Assembly (NCBI RefSeq): GCF_021917145.1
Contig: NC_061065.1
Span: 3,353,168-3,417,167, forward strand
DNA from: Hypomesus transpacificus
Lineage: Eukaryota > Chordata > Actinopteri > Osmeriformes > Osmeridae
DNA: 64,000 nt
Reading direction: 5' to 3'
Position numbers and translations under genes: made by a program. The notes beneath the pieces are model-generated. The model worked only from the letters and a program-made list of their open reading frames with translations. It did not search any database and was not told where the DNA came from. The first letter of the stretch is position 1, and each line of letters opens with the position of its first letter. Of the stretch, positions 38,725 to 53,100 are shown one piece after another.

Positions 38725-39211
38725 AATGTCTTATGAGCTAAACAAGAGCAAAATCCATCCTGCCAGTAAAAATCCCCAACTGTAGGAGGACTAGCACAAA
38801 ACAATCACCCACAGAAAGCCAGTATTACAGACAACAACTTTTGCCGTCTGTCTCACTTCCCGTGACCATCGGGAGATGAAGCGCCATGGACACTGAAGAC
38901 ACCTGGGCTCATTAGCAAGAAAGTGAAGGCCACTGTTTGTTAACTGTTCTATGCCTAAAAAGGTATAATTTATCCAAATTTGTATTCTTTGTGGTCAAAA
39001 TGGTGGTTAACATGAAATGTCATAGGTGGTTTAATTTCGATTAAGTCAGTAAACCGTCCTGTGTTTGCTCTATTCTAACTGACATGGGACACTTTGTTTA
39101 ATGTTGCAATATGTAAATTAACATCTGTTGGGATGGGCTACTATGGCCAGGTCTGTCTGTCTGTCCATCTCTCTCCTCTCTCTCATTTTGCAGCCAACCT
39201 CTTCTGGGGCT

Positions 39212-42120
<2,909 letters not shown>

Positions 42121-42599
42121 CACTGAGAACGAAGCAATGGGTCAAGGGTGAAAATGATTCAGGCGATGGGAAAAACGTGTCATCATCTAGATACAAACAT
42201 ATCAACTCGTACTTAATACATGAAACGGGGTCAGTGAGGTAAGATAAACAGGTCTAGTGATTTTGCGTTTGGGTTGAGAGTAAACTGTCAGTCGCTTCAA
42301 ATCCAGAGATGTCAATGATGTCTACCACCACAGGCTAATACTAATTTGATCAGATGTAGCATTAGTTCATCATCAAAATACGGCCACGAACCAAACTAGC
42401 TCCACCATTTCGCCCATTCAAAAAACTAAAATTCAGCTAGCAGCCACGTAAACTTGCACAGCGTTGGAAGCTGATTAGCTGACCCAATGGTTAGCTTGAG
42501 TTCACACACATGCGGCACATGCTACCTGACTAGCTAGAATCTCTTGTCCACTACCCCGGCAAACAGATGTTTTATTATCGGTTTAAATACATATCTTAC

Positions 42600-42760
42600 C
42601 TGTATCATATGGTTACACAACGAAGCAATGAAATATTCTGTATTTGAAATGTTCCAAACTTTCTTGGTTTAACATGTATTTGTAGAAAAAAAGAGTCCAA
42701 ATGCTAAAACTTCTAATTCATCGAAGTGCTACAGCAATTTTTTTCGACCCGGAAGAGATC
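42600..42760 (-). other. eif2s1: Non-coding first exon of eif2s1
   Basis: A donor (GATACAG|GTAAGAT on the gene strand) ends an exon at 42600. Its start, perhaps near 42700-42760, is not fixed. Confidence 0.5.
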
Positions 42761-43077
42761 AGATCCTTTTTGACACGCGCAATCGCAATAGCGTTTGCTG
42801 TGGTTGCCAGGTTGACCCCACATCCTGACGTGAATCGTTTAGGGACAAATCTGTGACGAACCTGGCAACTTTAGGGTTAGTGGATGAAGACATGACTAGG
42901 AACCAGCTGATCTCCCTTCGTTGCAATTTCGCGTCACTAGCTTAGTCCTGCGATCGTCTATGTGAAAGAACGACCGTCGTTCTTGCATTTAAGAATAGGT
43001 GTCATCCGTTTTATCAACCATTGGCCGCAAATATTTCGAAAAGTAAATAAAGTGTAGAGCGTGTGTTTTAGAACAAG
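42760..43077. promoter_or_regulatory. Shared promoter region of eif2s1 and atp6v1d
   Basis: The two genes diverge from this region: the eif2s1 non-coding exon ends at 42600 and the atp6v1d ATG is at 43078. It contains more CpG than its surroundings (for example ACACGCGCAATCGC, TGCGATCGTC, AACGACCGTCGTTC) and no TATA box, consistent with a bidirectional housekeeping promoter. Confidence 0.55.
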
Positions 43078-46000
43078 ATGTCAGGGAAAGAAAGGATCGA
43101 TGTATTCCCCTCCAGAATGTAAGTAGCTGTATCTAGCCAAGGCTAACCACCTCGACTGCAACATCCAGCATACATGGCTTTTAACCTTTTTCTTTTTTAT
43201 CTACTTATTGCTGACAGTGGCACAGTTAAAAGCTGCCATGACCCGTTCTGTTAGCTATACAGTCACCAGTCCCCGGCTGGTGAATAGTCTTCAAACTGCA
43301 GTAGCGAGATCATCATGATGTCAGTGCATTTAGTTATTTAGATGATTGACTAGCAAGCCCGCTGCATGGAACAAAGTCATACTTTTTTTAGCATTACGGT
43401 CAGTTGTTTTTTGTGAATTGAACAAATACTAATGCTTTAACAGGCAGGATCTTGCTCCATGAACATCCAAAAGAGGAAATGGTATTACACAATGTCATGT
43501 GATGTTTTCCTATTCCAATCTAAGACGGACTGTGAGATTTCTAAAATGCCTTATCAGCGTCGTAGAGAACGTTGATAAGGCAACATACCCGGTGATATTG
43601 TTATTTCCCTCTGTGTTTAGTTTGCACAACCATTAGCTGCGCATTGTTTTCAACATGTGAGTTGTCCTCTTTGTTATTCTAGGGTTCAGACCATCATGAA
43701 GGCACGTCTGAAAGGGGCACAGACTGGTCGCAACCTCCTTAAGAAGAAAGCTGACGCTTTGTCCATGCGCTTCCGTCAGATCCTTCGCAAGATTATTGAG
43801 GTCTGTCAGAACCGTCTTTTCACCTGTAAGTTACCTTAAAGACATAATCAGTTAATGCCTCATGCAACTCATGCTATCTCTGTATCCATCCAGACAAAAA
43901 CTCTGATGGGAGAAGTGATGAGGGAGGCTGCCTTTTCTTTGGCTGAGGCAAAGTTTGCTGCTGGAGATTTTAGGTGAGCGAACAGACCTTTGTGGTTCCT
44001 CTTCTTTTTCCCTGGGATGTCTCAATGTCAACCTTGTGATGTGTGTCCTCACAGCACCACTGTCATCCAGAATGTAAACAAGGCCCAGGTGAAGGTCAGA
44101 GCCAAGAAAGACAACGTGGCCGGTGAGTGTCAAATACACTATCGTTGGGAGGAAATGCTGGGCTTCCCTTCTAAATTTCAAATCTTTTGTGTCTTTGTGT
44201 TTCTCTCTCAGGTGTCACTCTACCTGTGTTTGAGCATTACCAGGAAGGAGGAGACAGTAAGGAATATCCTAATTACTCTGTGAACAATTCGTTAATAATA
44301 TACCGTATTTCTTTGATTAAACGCCGCCCTCGATTAAACGCCGCCCTCGATTAAACGCTGCAGCAAAAAAAACGGTTATTTAATTGTTTAAATTAAAACA
44401 GTATTTATTACACAAGTAAATCCAAAAGGCCTAAATAAAGGCACTGTAGGCCTACTCTTACCAAATAAAGTCACTTAATAATACTGAATGCAATTATATC
44501 ATGGGCGTCGCCGCAATGTAACTTGGGGGGGTCACGTCCCCCTCACTTAAAAAAAAGTAGTTTGGACCCCCCCACATTTGCAAACAAAATATTAGTGCAT
44601 GACTGGTCTACTAGTCCAGCGATCTTTCCATTGCTTCACAAACAAATCCGTTCCACTTTATCAGTAGGGAGAATACCCATAGCAATAGAATTCCACTCCG
44701 TGTTTTCTAGACAAACAGCATCATGCACGCAGATTCAACTCCCATACACTTTGATCGACGCATCGCGCTTGCAGCTGGCACTTCAGACATAACTTTTCCA
44801 CAGATGAGATGGACATATTGCAGGGGTTTTTTCGAGGAAGAGGAAAGTAAGTCAGAGTTGCCCAAGTTTTCCCTTCAGTGGCCAAAGCACCCTTATGAGA
44901 CATTCTCTGACTATAATAGCATTAGTTAAGTCACAAAGATCCTTCTGCAAACATTATGATTATAGGTAGCTAGATCAGCAAGCTTTTTACATACATCTAG
45001 CACTAAGCAATACCGTACTTTATTTAGCCTACCCATTACAATTGACCCATTGATTTCTTAATCTGGGTCTGAAATATGTTGTGCTTTTGGCCGTGTTCAG
45101 ACCTAGGCATCTGTTTCAGGCAGAAGGATGTTTTTTCCAAGTAGCTACTCGTGTTTTTTTTGTGCCACAACACCGTGACCTAATCTGAAGTTAACTTTAG
45201 CTAACATGCTAGTTTTTCTAACGACTGAAAAAATGAAGAAAAAAAAAACTTTATTTCAGAATTAAACAAGGTTGCTCAACTTGTAATTTTGGCAATTCGC
45301 AGAATTTCATTGCTACATGTTAGTCTGTAACATGAAGGAAAAACGGATTCAACCATTAAAACCATATATAATCAGAAAGCTTATCTAATGAGACAAGAGA
45401 CATGTCCTTCTCTCCATATTAGTATGCTGCCCATGCATAATAAATTCGGTATTAGTAAATGGAGTATATGGCTGATACTTTTTTGGGCTGTGCCATTAAG
45501 GGAAACTGATTCAACCACCTAAAAAATGTATTTTCTGAAAGCTTACATGTGATCTTTTTGAAAAGACTACAGGTTTGAACACACATTTGACCATTTCTGA
45601 ACTGTCCAGTCATGCTTTAGGGAAATGCACATTTTTTATGTAGCCTACATAATTATTAGGATACTAATCCTAAACCAATTTTAAATTTGATATGCAGATA
45701 ACATGATTCCCATCTCAGAAATCTTCATATGAGCTTATTTCAATTATCAATAGGAAAGAATGCTCAATGCATCTCCATGTCTCCTGATATAGGTGGTTGA
45801 GATTGAGAGTGAGTCATAGGCAGGGGCAGCATGCAGGGGCAGTGGAGACAGCTCTGTTGCTGAGGTGAGTGCTGAAAGGTGACAGGTAGTTGAAGATATC
45901 CAATTGCTTATTTGGAAGTTTAGTTTTCAAAATATTTTAATGTCCAGCCCCTCGTCATGTAGAACAACTATGGTAAATAGTTGTGATAAATGCACCAGAA

Positions 46001-48142
46001 TGCGGGAAATTGCTTCTACATCTTTAAAAAAATTGGGGGGGAGAAACCCCCAGACCCCCCGGCAAAATGTGCCCCCCCCCCCACTCTAAAAATGCTGCTG
46101 ACGCCGATGAGTTATATAGTTCTAAATTATGACATTGGTTGAAAAGAAATTATACATAATGATGTAATTGCGACAATTTTATGTAACCTACAATATAACA
46201 AGGTAGCTGACTTCACCACTGGCGAATTCGACTTTCATCAACCCCACCATTGTCTATGGTGCCACTGTAGCTGCAATTCTCTAAATCTGTCTTACTAATT
46301 AAACGCCGCCCTCAAATAAACGTTGCCCTCGAATATATGCCTAAAATGATCATTGTGTAATAAACGCCGCAGCGCTTATTCGAAGAAATACGGTAGTCGT
46401 CAGAATGTAAGCCTGTGCTGACAGTATTCTTTGGGATTTCTCCATTCTCCCTCCGTCAGGTTACGAGCTGACTGGTTTGGCCCGGGGAGGAGAGCAGGTT
46501 TCCAGGCTGAAGAGGAACTATGCCAAAGCTGTTGAACTGCTGGTGGAGTTGGCATCCTTACAGGTAGGGGGCACTGCCAACAATGTTTGACGTTATATTA
46601 GGGACGAAGTCTGGGAAGCAGCTGGGGGCCACAAAGCTAATTATTTCACTGTTTCAAATTGACAGACATCATTTGTCACTCTGGACGAGGCCATCAAGAT
46701 CACCAACCGTCGTGTAAATGCCATAGAGCACGGTGAGTACAGCCTGTTGGGATGTGTTGCCATATACATGATACCGAACCTGTTGCACGGTATATCGAGA
46801 GTTGTAATAGTGATTGCTGTAGCTAAGAGTGATTGATCCTGTCCGTCTCCAGTGATCATTCCCAGGATCGAGCGCACCCTCACCTACATCGTCACAGAGC
46901 TAGATGAGAGAGAACGAGAGGAGTTCTACAGGTTAGGAGGCATTCCATGTTCCCTACTTACCCAAACTCTCCACCTGCTACTTTCACCTCATAAACCACT
47001 GCGCTAAAATGTTGTAAAACCATATCATATATTTATTAGTGCTGTCAAACGATTAAAATATTTAATCGCGATTAATCGCATTAATGTCATAGTTAACTCG
47101 CGATTAACCAATTAATCGCACATTTTTATCTATTCTAAATGTCCCTTGATTTCTTTTTGTCCCATTCTTTTTTCAATTTTAAAGCTCTTATCAACATGGA
47201 AAAGTGGTTCGGATTGCTTCGTGCAAATATTTTTTTATTGAAAACAACATTGCAATCGCCTGGCTTTGACGAGGGGGCGGAGAATTTGCATGAATCGCAT
47301 CAGCTGCGTGCTTGGCCATCAAGTGGTATTTCAGATTGGACGGGCTGCGATGATAACTCAGTTTACAACGACAAAACACACAGATCACTTTGGTCTTGTC
47401 AATGGAACCATTTGGCAACTTTTTAAAAGTAAACTTTCCATTCAGAATCTTATTGGCATCCATTTCGGCGTCTCGCGCTCGCCATCCACTCAAAACGTAA
47501 CGTTAGCCTACTACCAGAGAATGTCTAATATCCGTAAACGGGCTCTGCTACTACTCTTTAGCCGGCTCGCAAGCCAAACAAGTGTGTGTGTGGCGTGCCT
47601 GTTGTTTTATTTCCGGTCTAGCTAGATCCGGTGTGGTGTTGTAGTCTTTCTAACGTCGGTAATTGTTGCAACAGCATGTGAAAAAAACTACAAAGTTTGC
47701 TAGGCCAAAAAGAGCGTTAATCGCGCGATAAAAAAATTGACGCCGTTAATTTGGGTTTGCGTTAACGCCGTTAATAACGCGTTAAACTGACAGCACTAAT
47801 ATTTATTTTTTATGTTAATAATAAAATACAATAAATAAATACAACTGAAACAATATATAAAAACTAGCCATGCCTTTTATTAACCTCTGCGCTTGTTAAC
47901 AAACAAACAAAAGTGATATTGCCTCCGTCCAAAATGGCGTTCCCTGCTTCTGGTTTCCCCTAAGCTGAGTATCACTGTGTTGCTCATCCCACCTCAGACT
48001 CAAGAAGATTCAGGAGAAGAAGAAGCAGCTGAGGGAGAGGACCGAGAAGGAGATCGCCGCCCGCCTGGCAGCCCTGGGCCCCATCGCCGAGCCCGCTAAC
48101 ATGCTGACGGAGGAGACGGACGAGGATCTGCTGTTTGAGTGA
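43078..48142 (+). CDS. atp6v1d: V-type H+-ATPase subunit D (central stalk)
   Basis: Subunit D is part of the rotating central stalk of the V1 sector and couples ATP hydrolysis to proton pumping in endosomes, lysosomes and plasma membranes. Nine coding exons: 43078-43118, 43683-43800, 43894-43973, 44055-44122, 44212-44256, 46460-46563, 46666-46732, 46853-46931, 47998-48142; 747 bases, 248 residues, one more than in man. Start [20 protein letters not shown], then a long coiled coil ([21 protein letters not shown]), the middle [18 protein letters not shown], the helix [19 protein letters not shown] and an acidic end DEDLLFE. All phases agree. Intron 44257-46459 holds a nested transposon pair and intron 46932-47997 a hAT/BED element. 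It shares its promoter region with eif2s1. Confidence 0.97.
44303..46393. mobile_element. DNA transposon with CCGTATTTCTTYGA ends, in atp6v1d intron
   Basis: The ends CCGTATTTCTTTGATTAA and TTATTCGAAGAAATACGG are inverted with few differences; a TA on each side may be the target duplication. Both ends carry AAACGCCGCCCTC tandem blocks. It is split by another repeat at about 44500-46111. No transposase recognised. Confidence 0.75.
44500..46111. repeat. Nested repeat inside the 44303-46393 transposon
   Basis: The borders CATGGGCGTCGCCGC and GCTGCTGACGCCGATGAG are imperfect inverted copies, with TTATAT at 44494-44499 and 46112-46117 as a possible target duplication. Poly-G/C runs (GGGGGGG near 44524, CCCCCCCC near 46071) lie near each end. 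Open frames inside (for example 44523-44792) have no motif I know. Confidence 0.5.
47037..47798 (-). mobile_element. hAT element with BED zinc finger, copy 2 (atp6v1d intron)
   Basis: The ends TAGTGCTGTCAAAC and AACTGACAGCACTA are inverted; ATATTTAT at 47029-47036 and 47799-47806 is a perfect 8-bp duplication. On the minus strand a 100-codon frame (47191-47493) encodes an almost intact BED finger: [15 protein letters not shown] followed by KYHLMAKH, then [17 protein letters not shown]. The transposase catalytic and dimerisation parts are absent, so it is a 762-bp deletion derivative. It is a sister of the copy in the rbm25 intron. Confidence 0.92.
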
Positions 48143-48377
48143 CGCGCCCTGCAGTCCTCCTCCATCCCTTCTCCATCTCCCGTCACCGTGCTCTGCACAC
48201 CACCCTATTTATTCCGTGCCTCTCTGGCCACGTTGATGTCTTCTTGTGAAAACCGAAGCATTTGGTTTGTTTCAATTACATTTTTGGTGTGTACTTGTCA
48301 GTGATTTTTTTGTTATGGTTTCAGTGTTGGAAATAAGTGTTCAGATGTATTGATCTTCTATGTCAGATGTCATGACA

Positions 48378-48383
48378 TTAAAC
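48378..48383 (+). terminator. atp6v1d: Candidate poly(A) signal ATTAAA of atp6v1d
   Basis: ATTAAA occurs about 235 bases after the stop. A further AATAAA at 48831-48836 could serve a longer transcript. Confidence 0.55.
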
Positions 48384-49492
48384 TTTGCTGTTACCAGCAA
48401 ACACTTCAGTTCACTCGTGTTGACCTTGTTCATGTTGAGTCTGAGAGGAGCAATGATCTTTTGAGTCCTTCAGCAAATAATATACATATATAAATACATT
48501 AAAGATGTGACCTATACTGTGTATTCCATTTAATTGACAGAGTACATTAGATGTTGGAACACAGCAAATGTAGATTTGATCTCGTAATTGACCTTGCATG
48601 CTGTCATTTTGTGCAGTCGTGGCAGGGTGGTTGTCATTTTCCACCCTCAAGTCTGAAAGTGTTTTGTGGAGACCAGCCCCATAATAGTGACTATATAGAT
48701 GGATTTTTGATTTTTCTCTAGATTAATCTGGAATCTGACCACCCAATCGTGATTATATTGTAGCACCCAGTGTGCAGGTCTATTGGTCATTGTGCTTTTG
48801 TGTTACCCCATCCAAATGGCACTTCATTCAAATAAAATGTATGAGAATATTCCTTAGCTGTCTCTTTGTGCTTTTTTGTATGGTCCAATTTGTTTTGTCT
48901 AAACCATGCATCAAAAGCATGTCAAAAGCAAGCATCATTCTTTCCATTCTCTGTACATACTCTTGAAAAAATTGCAGTCATAAAAACATTTGGCGTAATG
49001 CCTTTGTGACAAGTAAATAGAGGGAAAACTGACCTTATAAGCAATATACTATATATACATTGTGCTGCATGTCAGGTAAAAATAACTGCGTAATTACAGT
49101 CACATGCCATCCATTTTGCACCAGAATGCTACTGTAGATAACTCAGATGTTATTAGTTACAAGGAACTGTTAAGAATCAGTTACTGTGCATGGATACTTG
49201 GAATAGGCTTGGAAAGGAATCTAAGTTGAAGTTGCAGGGCAGACAAATGCTGATCATATATCAGCATGTACGGTAAAAATCTAACATGAACTCTTGACAC
49301 ACCATAGTGGGAAAACAATCACCAGAAATATTCACAAGTGGTTCCTTTTTTTAATTGATGGTCGTATGAAGTCAAACATTGAGTACCATTCCACTATGCT
49401 AAAACTGTTAAAAGTATTTTTTTGAGAGTTGATACACACGAGTCACTGTACGTCATACATTACAGTGAGGCTACTGTACATATTTATTGTTA
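48384..49492. other. Convergent region between atp6v1d and pals1
   Basis: No gene, RNA or repeat with clear ends was recognised. It holds the alternative AATAAA for atp6v1d at 48831. Confidence 0.5.
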
Positions 49493-49498
49493 GACCAT
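49493..49498 (-). terminator. pals1: Candidate poly(A) signal of pals1
   Basis: TTTATT reads AATAAA on the gene strand about 690 bases after the pals1 stop codon at 50188-50190. The 3' UTR would be 49480-50187. Confidence 0.45.
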
Positions 49499-50187
49499 CT
49501 CTACACAAACTCTTGGGGTCTGGTATTTTCAAGGTCCAAATATTCTTTAGATAACATACAATAATACTGAATCTAACAGAAGTACCCAGCCAACCTTCTC
49601 TTCTCTAACCTAAGATAGTTACATCGAGTCTAACTGTATATTGCCCAGCACAAGGTCTTGTCAGTATGTACTGATAGAAGATCAGGCTGATAGTTGAAGG
49701 AAATTGAATGTTCAGAACCTACTATCTGAAAATGGTTTATCAACTGAGAAGTGCTATTCCAGTCCATTGGGCTGGTAGCACATTATATGTAAAGGTACAG
49801 TGCACATCTTTACCAAATATTCTAAACATAAATATTACACATTTATAAATAGCTAGTTAAGAGTAGGATAAAAATATACTAGTACTGGTCGCTAGTATTG
49901 GTCATGAATGCATTTGCATTGTTCTGGAAGGGTGAAGTACATTGTTAAAACATTCAAAACACAGAAAAAAACATACATTTAAGAAACTTCAGTCCATCCC
50001 TGCAAATGTGGTAAAGATCTCCTTTTCCAAGAAGGCAAGGAGAAGTCCTTCCATATCTGATAGATGGTCTTTCACCCCAACACATTCTTCAAGGGACCAT
50101 GATGGGTCTGGAACCTGAGGCAACAGTCAGTCCATCCCTCCCCTCCTGTGCTCTCACACAGGAAGAGACCTCTGTGACCGCTGACCC

Positions 50188-53100
50188 CTAGCACAGCCAG
50201 GAAGAGGGCACCCATTGGGGCTCAGTGTCCAACTTCTCAATCAGCCGGCGAAGGTCGAAGAACGCCGTGTCTGGATCCATGTTGACTATGGTGCCGTCAA
50301 ACAGGTGTCCATAGTTCTGCTCCATCTCGCGGGCCTTCTCAATCACCTCCTTCAGCTCATCCGGCTAAAGACAAACACAAACAAATGCACGCACACCAAG
50401 GTGAGGAGGCGTATGGAGAAAGGGGTTAGAGAGACAAGAAAAGTGCTAGTATATCCTTTGTGAAGTTGGGAAAGGACTCAGCGAGCAAATAGTCTCAAAT
50501 AAAGCAAACTCACATCCTCACCTTGTACACAAGATGCTTGTTCATATCCATTTAGTAGGTATGGATTTATTTACCTTTGGGTTTTTGCCTTCTTTGGCCA
50601 GCAGGGTGCGCAATCGCTCCTGAGAAGGAGGCGCTATGAAGATAATGTAGGGTTTGAGGTTGGTGGAGCGCAGTACCCGCAATGACTGAGGAAGGGACAG
50701 AGAAAGAGAAAGAAACTTGCAGAAAGATGTGCTATTTGTTTCTAATGCCTTTCTTTCAAAAAAACACAGTGTCTAGAGTATTGTGCTGAGGTACAGGTGG
50801 ACGCTCCTACCCTGGTGTGTAGACAGAGCAAACAGATCCGTCCAGAGTTGATGACCTGACGGACTGAATCGGTGCTGGTCCCGTACAGGTTCCTGTTAAA
50901 CTCCCCAGACTCAATGAGCTTCCCCGCCGCCTGGTCCGTCTCAAACGCAGACCGGCTGACAAAGTGGTACTCTCTGCCATTTTTCTCATGAATTCGTGGA
51001 CTTCTGGTTGTGTCTGTGCAGAGACGGAGAGGTGCGGTCTGTGTATGCATAATGTCTAAAAACGACTAACCCTAACGAACTCGTTTAATTCCCCTCCCCC
51101 CAAAAATGGTCTTACGTGGTACAGCCCCAGCGAACCGGTCTGGTTCGATTGACAGAAGCCTCCGACGGAGCTCATCCTGGCCGCTGGTGGGTGGACCAAT
51201 CAGGGCGATGGGCCGCTTGCGATTGGCCGGCTGATGGTAGAGCGCCATCTCCTCATAGGTCAGGATGTCATCGCCGGAGTTGTCTGAACACAAAGGGTGG
51301 AGCGTGAGAGGAAATCCTAACCTGTGGGTGACTGCGGTGTAAAGGTGACAGCTCAGCATCCCTGAGTCTGTTAGTCTCCCATCGGGAGGCCTTCTGGCCC
51401 TCGTCTGTTTGTCTCAGAGCAGCAGACCAGCTAATCTCACAAGCAGCACCAAGTCGCGACCAGCTAGTAACACTGAAACACCACGACAGCTTACAGTGTA
51501 TCGTTCAATAAGACCGACACCCTAATTAGTCTTTAGAGAGGAGAAAGATGTGGCCTTACCCACGTTCAGGTTGGGAGTGTACATGGCTTTCTTTCTCTGT
51601 TTCTTGTTTTTCTTTGCGCACCAAAGCTTTCCTTGAAGGCACAAGAGGAGTAAAGCATTCACACAAATATCATCAACAAATATCACCAAATGTTAATTTA
51701 AGTTTTGAGTCAGTGCTTGTACGTATATGGATTTAATGTTCCAGTTGTCTGTGTATTTGTCTGCATGTGTACATGTCTGCATGTGTGTGGTTGAATAGAA
51801 TTGATCCCATCACCTTGGTGTTCTGGATTTCTGTCCACTGTGGTTCTCTTCAGGGTCTCTCTGTGCTGTTGGAAGCTCCTGCCTGGCAGTGATAGAGGAG
51901 TGAGCAAGAAAACATGCTCAATAAGAAGACTTCTAACAAAATACATTCCCATATTCCCTCAGATTCATCCAAAATGTTCCCTTTCAACTGGTTAACGTTA
52001 CATTTCTTCTGGTGAAATTAACAGACATGATCAGAGTATACATGCAGAATCATCCATCACACGGACTACAAAGACCATTGAATACCAATAATAACCCTGA
52101 CCCTAACCCTATCCTGCAATTTTTCATCTTTTACGTTTTTTAAGCAGGATGACAATGGCTGATATCAGTCAAGTGCTGTACTCTTACATCCAGGTACTGA
52201 TACCAATCAGATGTTGGTTTTAGAATGTCTGTCTGTCTCAGCAAGTGTCTGTGCTAGAAATTGATTCGGCGGGTCCTTGTTGGCTATTTTAACAGGTGTG
52301 GGAATCTTTTGGTACCTCACAATTCGATTCTAATCGATTCCTGAGGTCGTGATTTGATAAAAAACCGATTCACGTTTTTTTCTACAGAAAAAATAAAAAA
52401 TTTAAGCAAATTTCGATTCAATACATGCTTACATTTGAATCCAGTTTGCTGTTCAGTGTTACTTGTTTCCATTTGACTGTGATAGGCATTTAAGTGTTTT
52501 TGTCGTACAAAAATATAAATTAAACGCACAAGAATAAAAAAATTATAAAAAAAATAATAATAACAATATGTATAATTAGTGAATCGATCTGAATCGCTAG
52601 ACGTCTGAATCGTGATTCAAATGTGAATCGATAACTCCCCCAACCCTAGTTTTTACGGTTTACATTGAGAAACTGGTACCTGGGATGAGTCCAGCCAGGG
52701 GCTGGTTGTCCTCGTCCCCGTCCCTGTAGGCCTGCCACCAGCTGGGGTCATCCTGGCTGATGACGTGGAGGATGTCACCTTTTTGGAAAGACAGACCCAG
52801 CTCCCGACACGGCAGGTATGGGTCATCGGAGGGGGCGTAGTCGAAGAAGGACCTCACGTGCATCTGCAGGTGCAGGGGTTGCACAGTCTTTCAATCTTAC
52901 ATAAGCAAACAATGTAAAGCAACAATGTACATGCAAATGTAGCGAAACGCACACACACACACGCACAGTCTTACACTGTAGAGAAACACTGTACAAGCAC
53001 ATGTAAAGAAGCACACATGCGCGCAAAAACACACACACGCACGTGCACACACACACACAAGCCTCACCACTGTCTGTCTGTGTGAAGGAGGTTTGCTCTG

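Noticed and set aside
52090-52115. CCCTAA-like telomeric words here and near 55249
   Set aside because: Only two or three units, interrupted, within ordinary intron sequence; too short to be an interstitial telomere.
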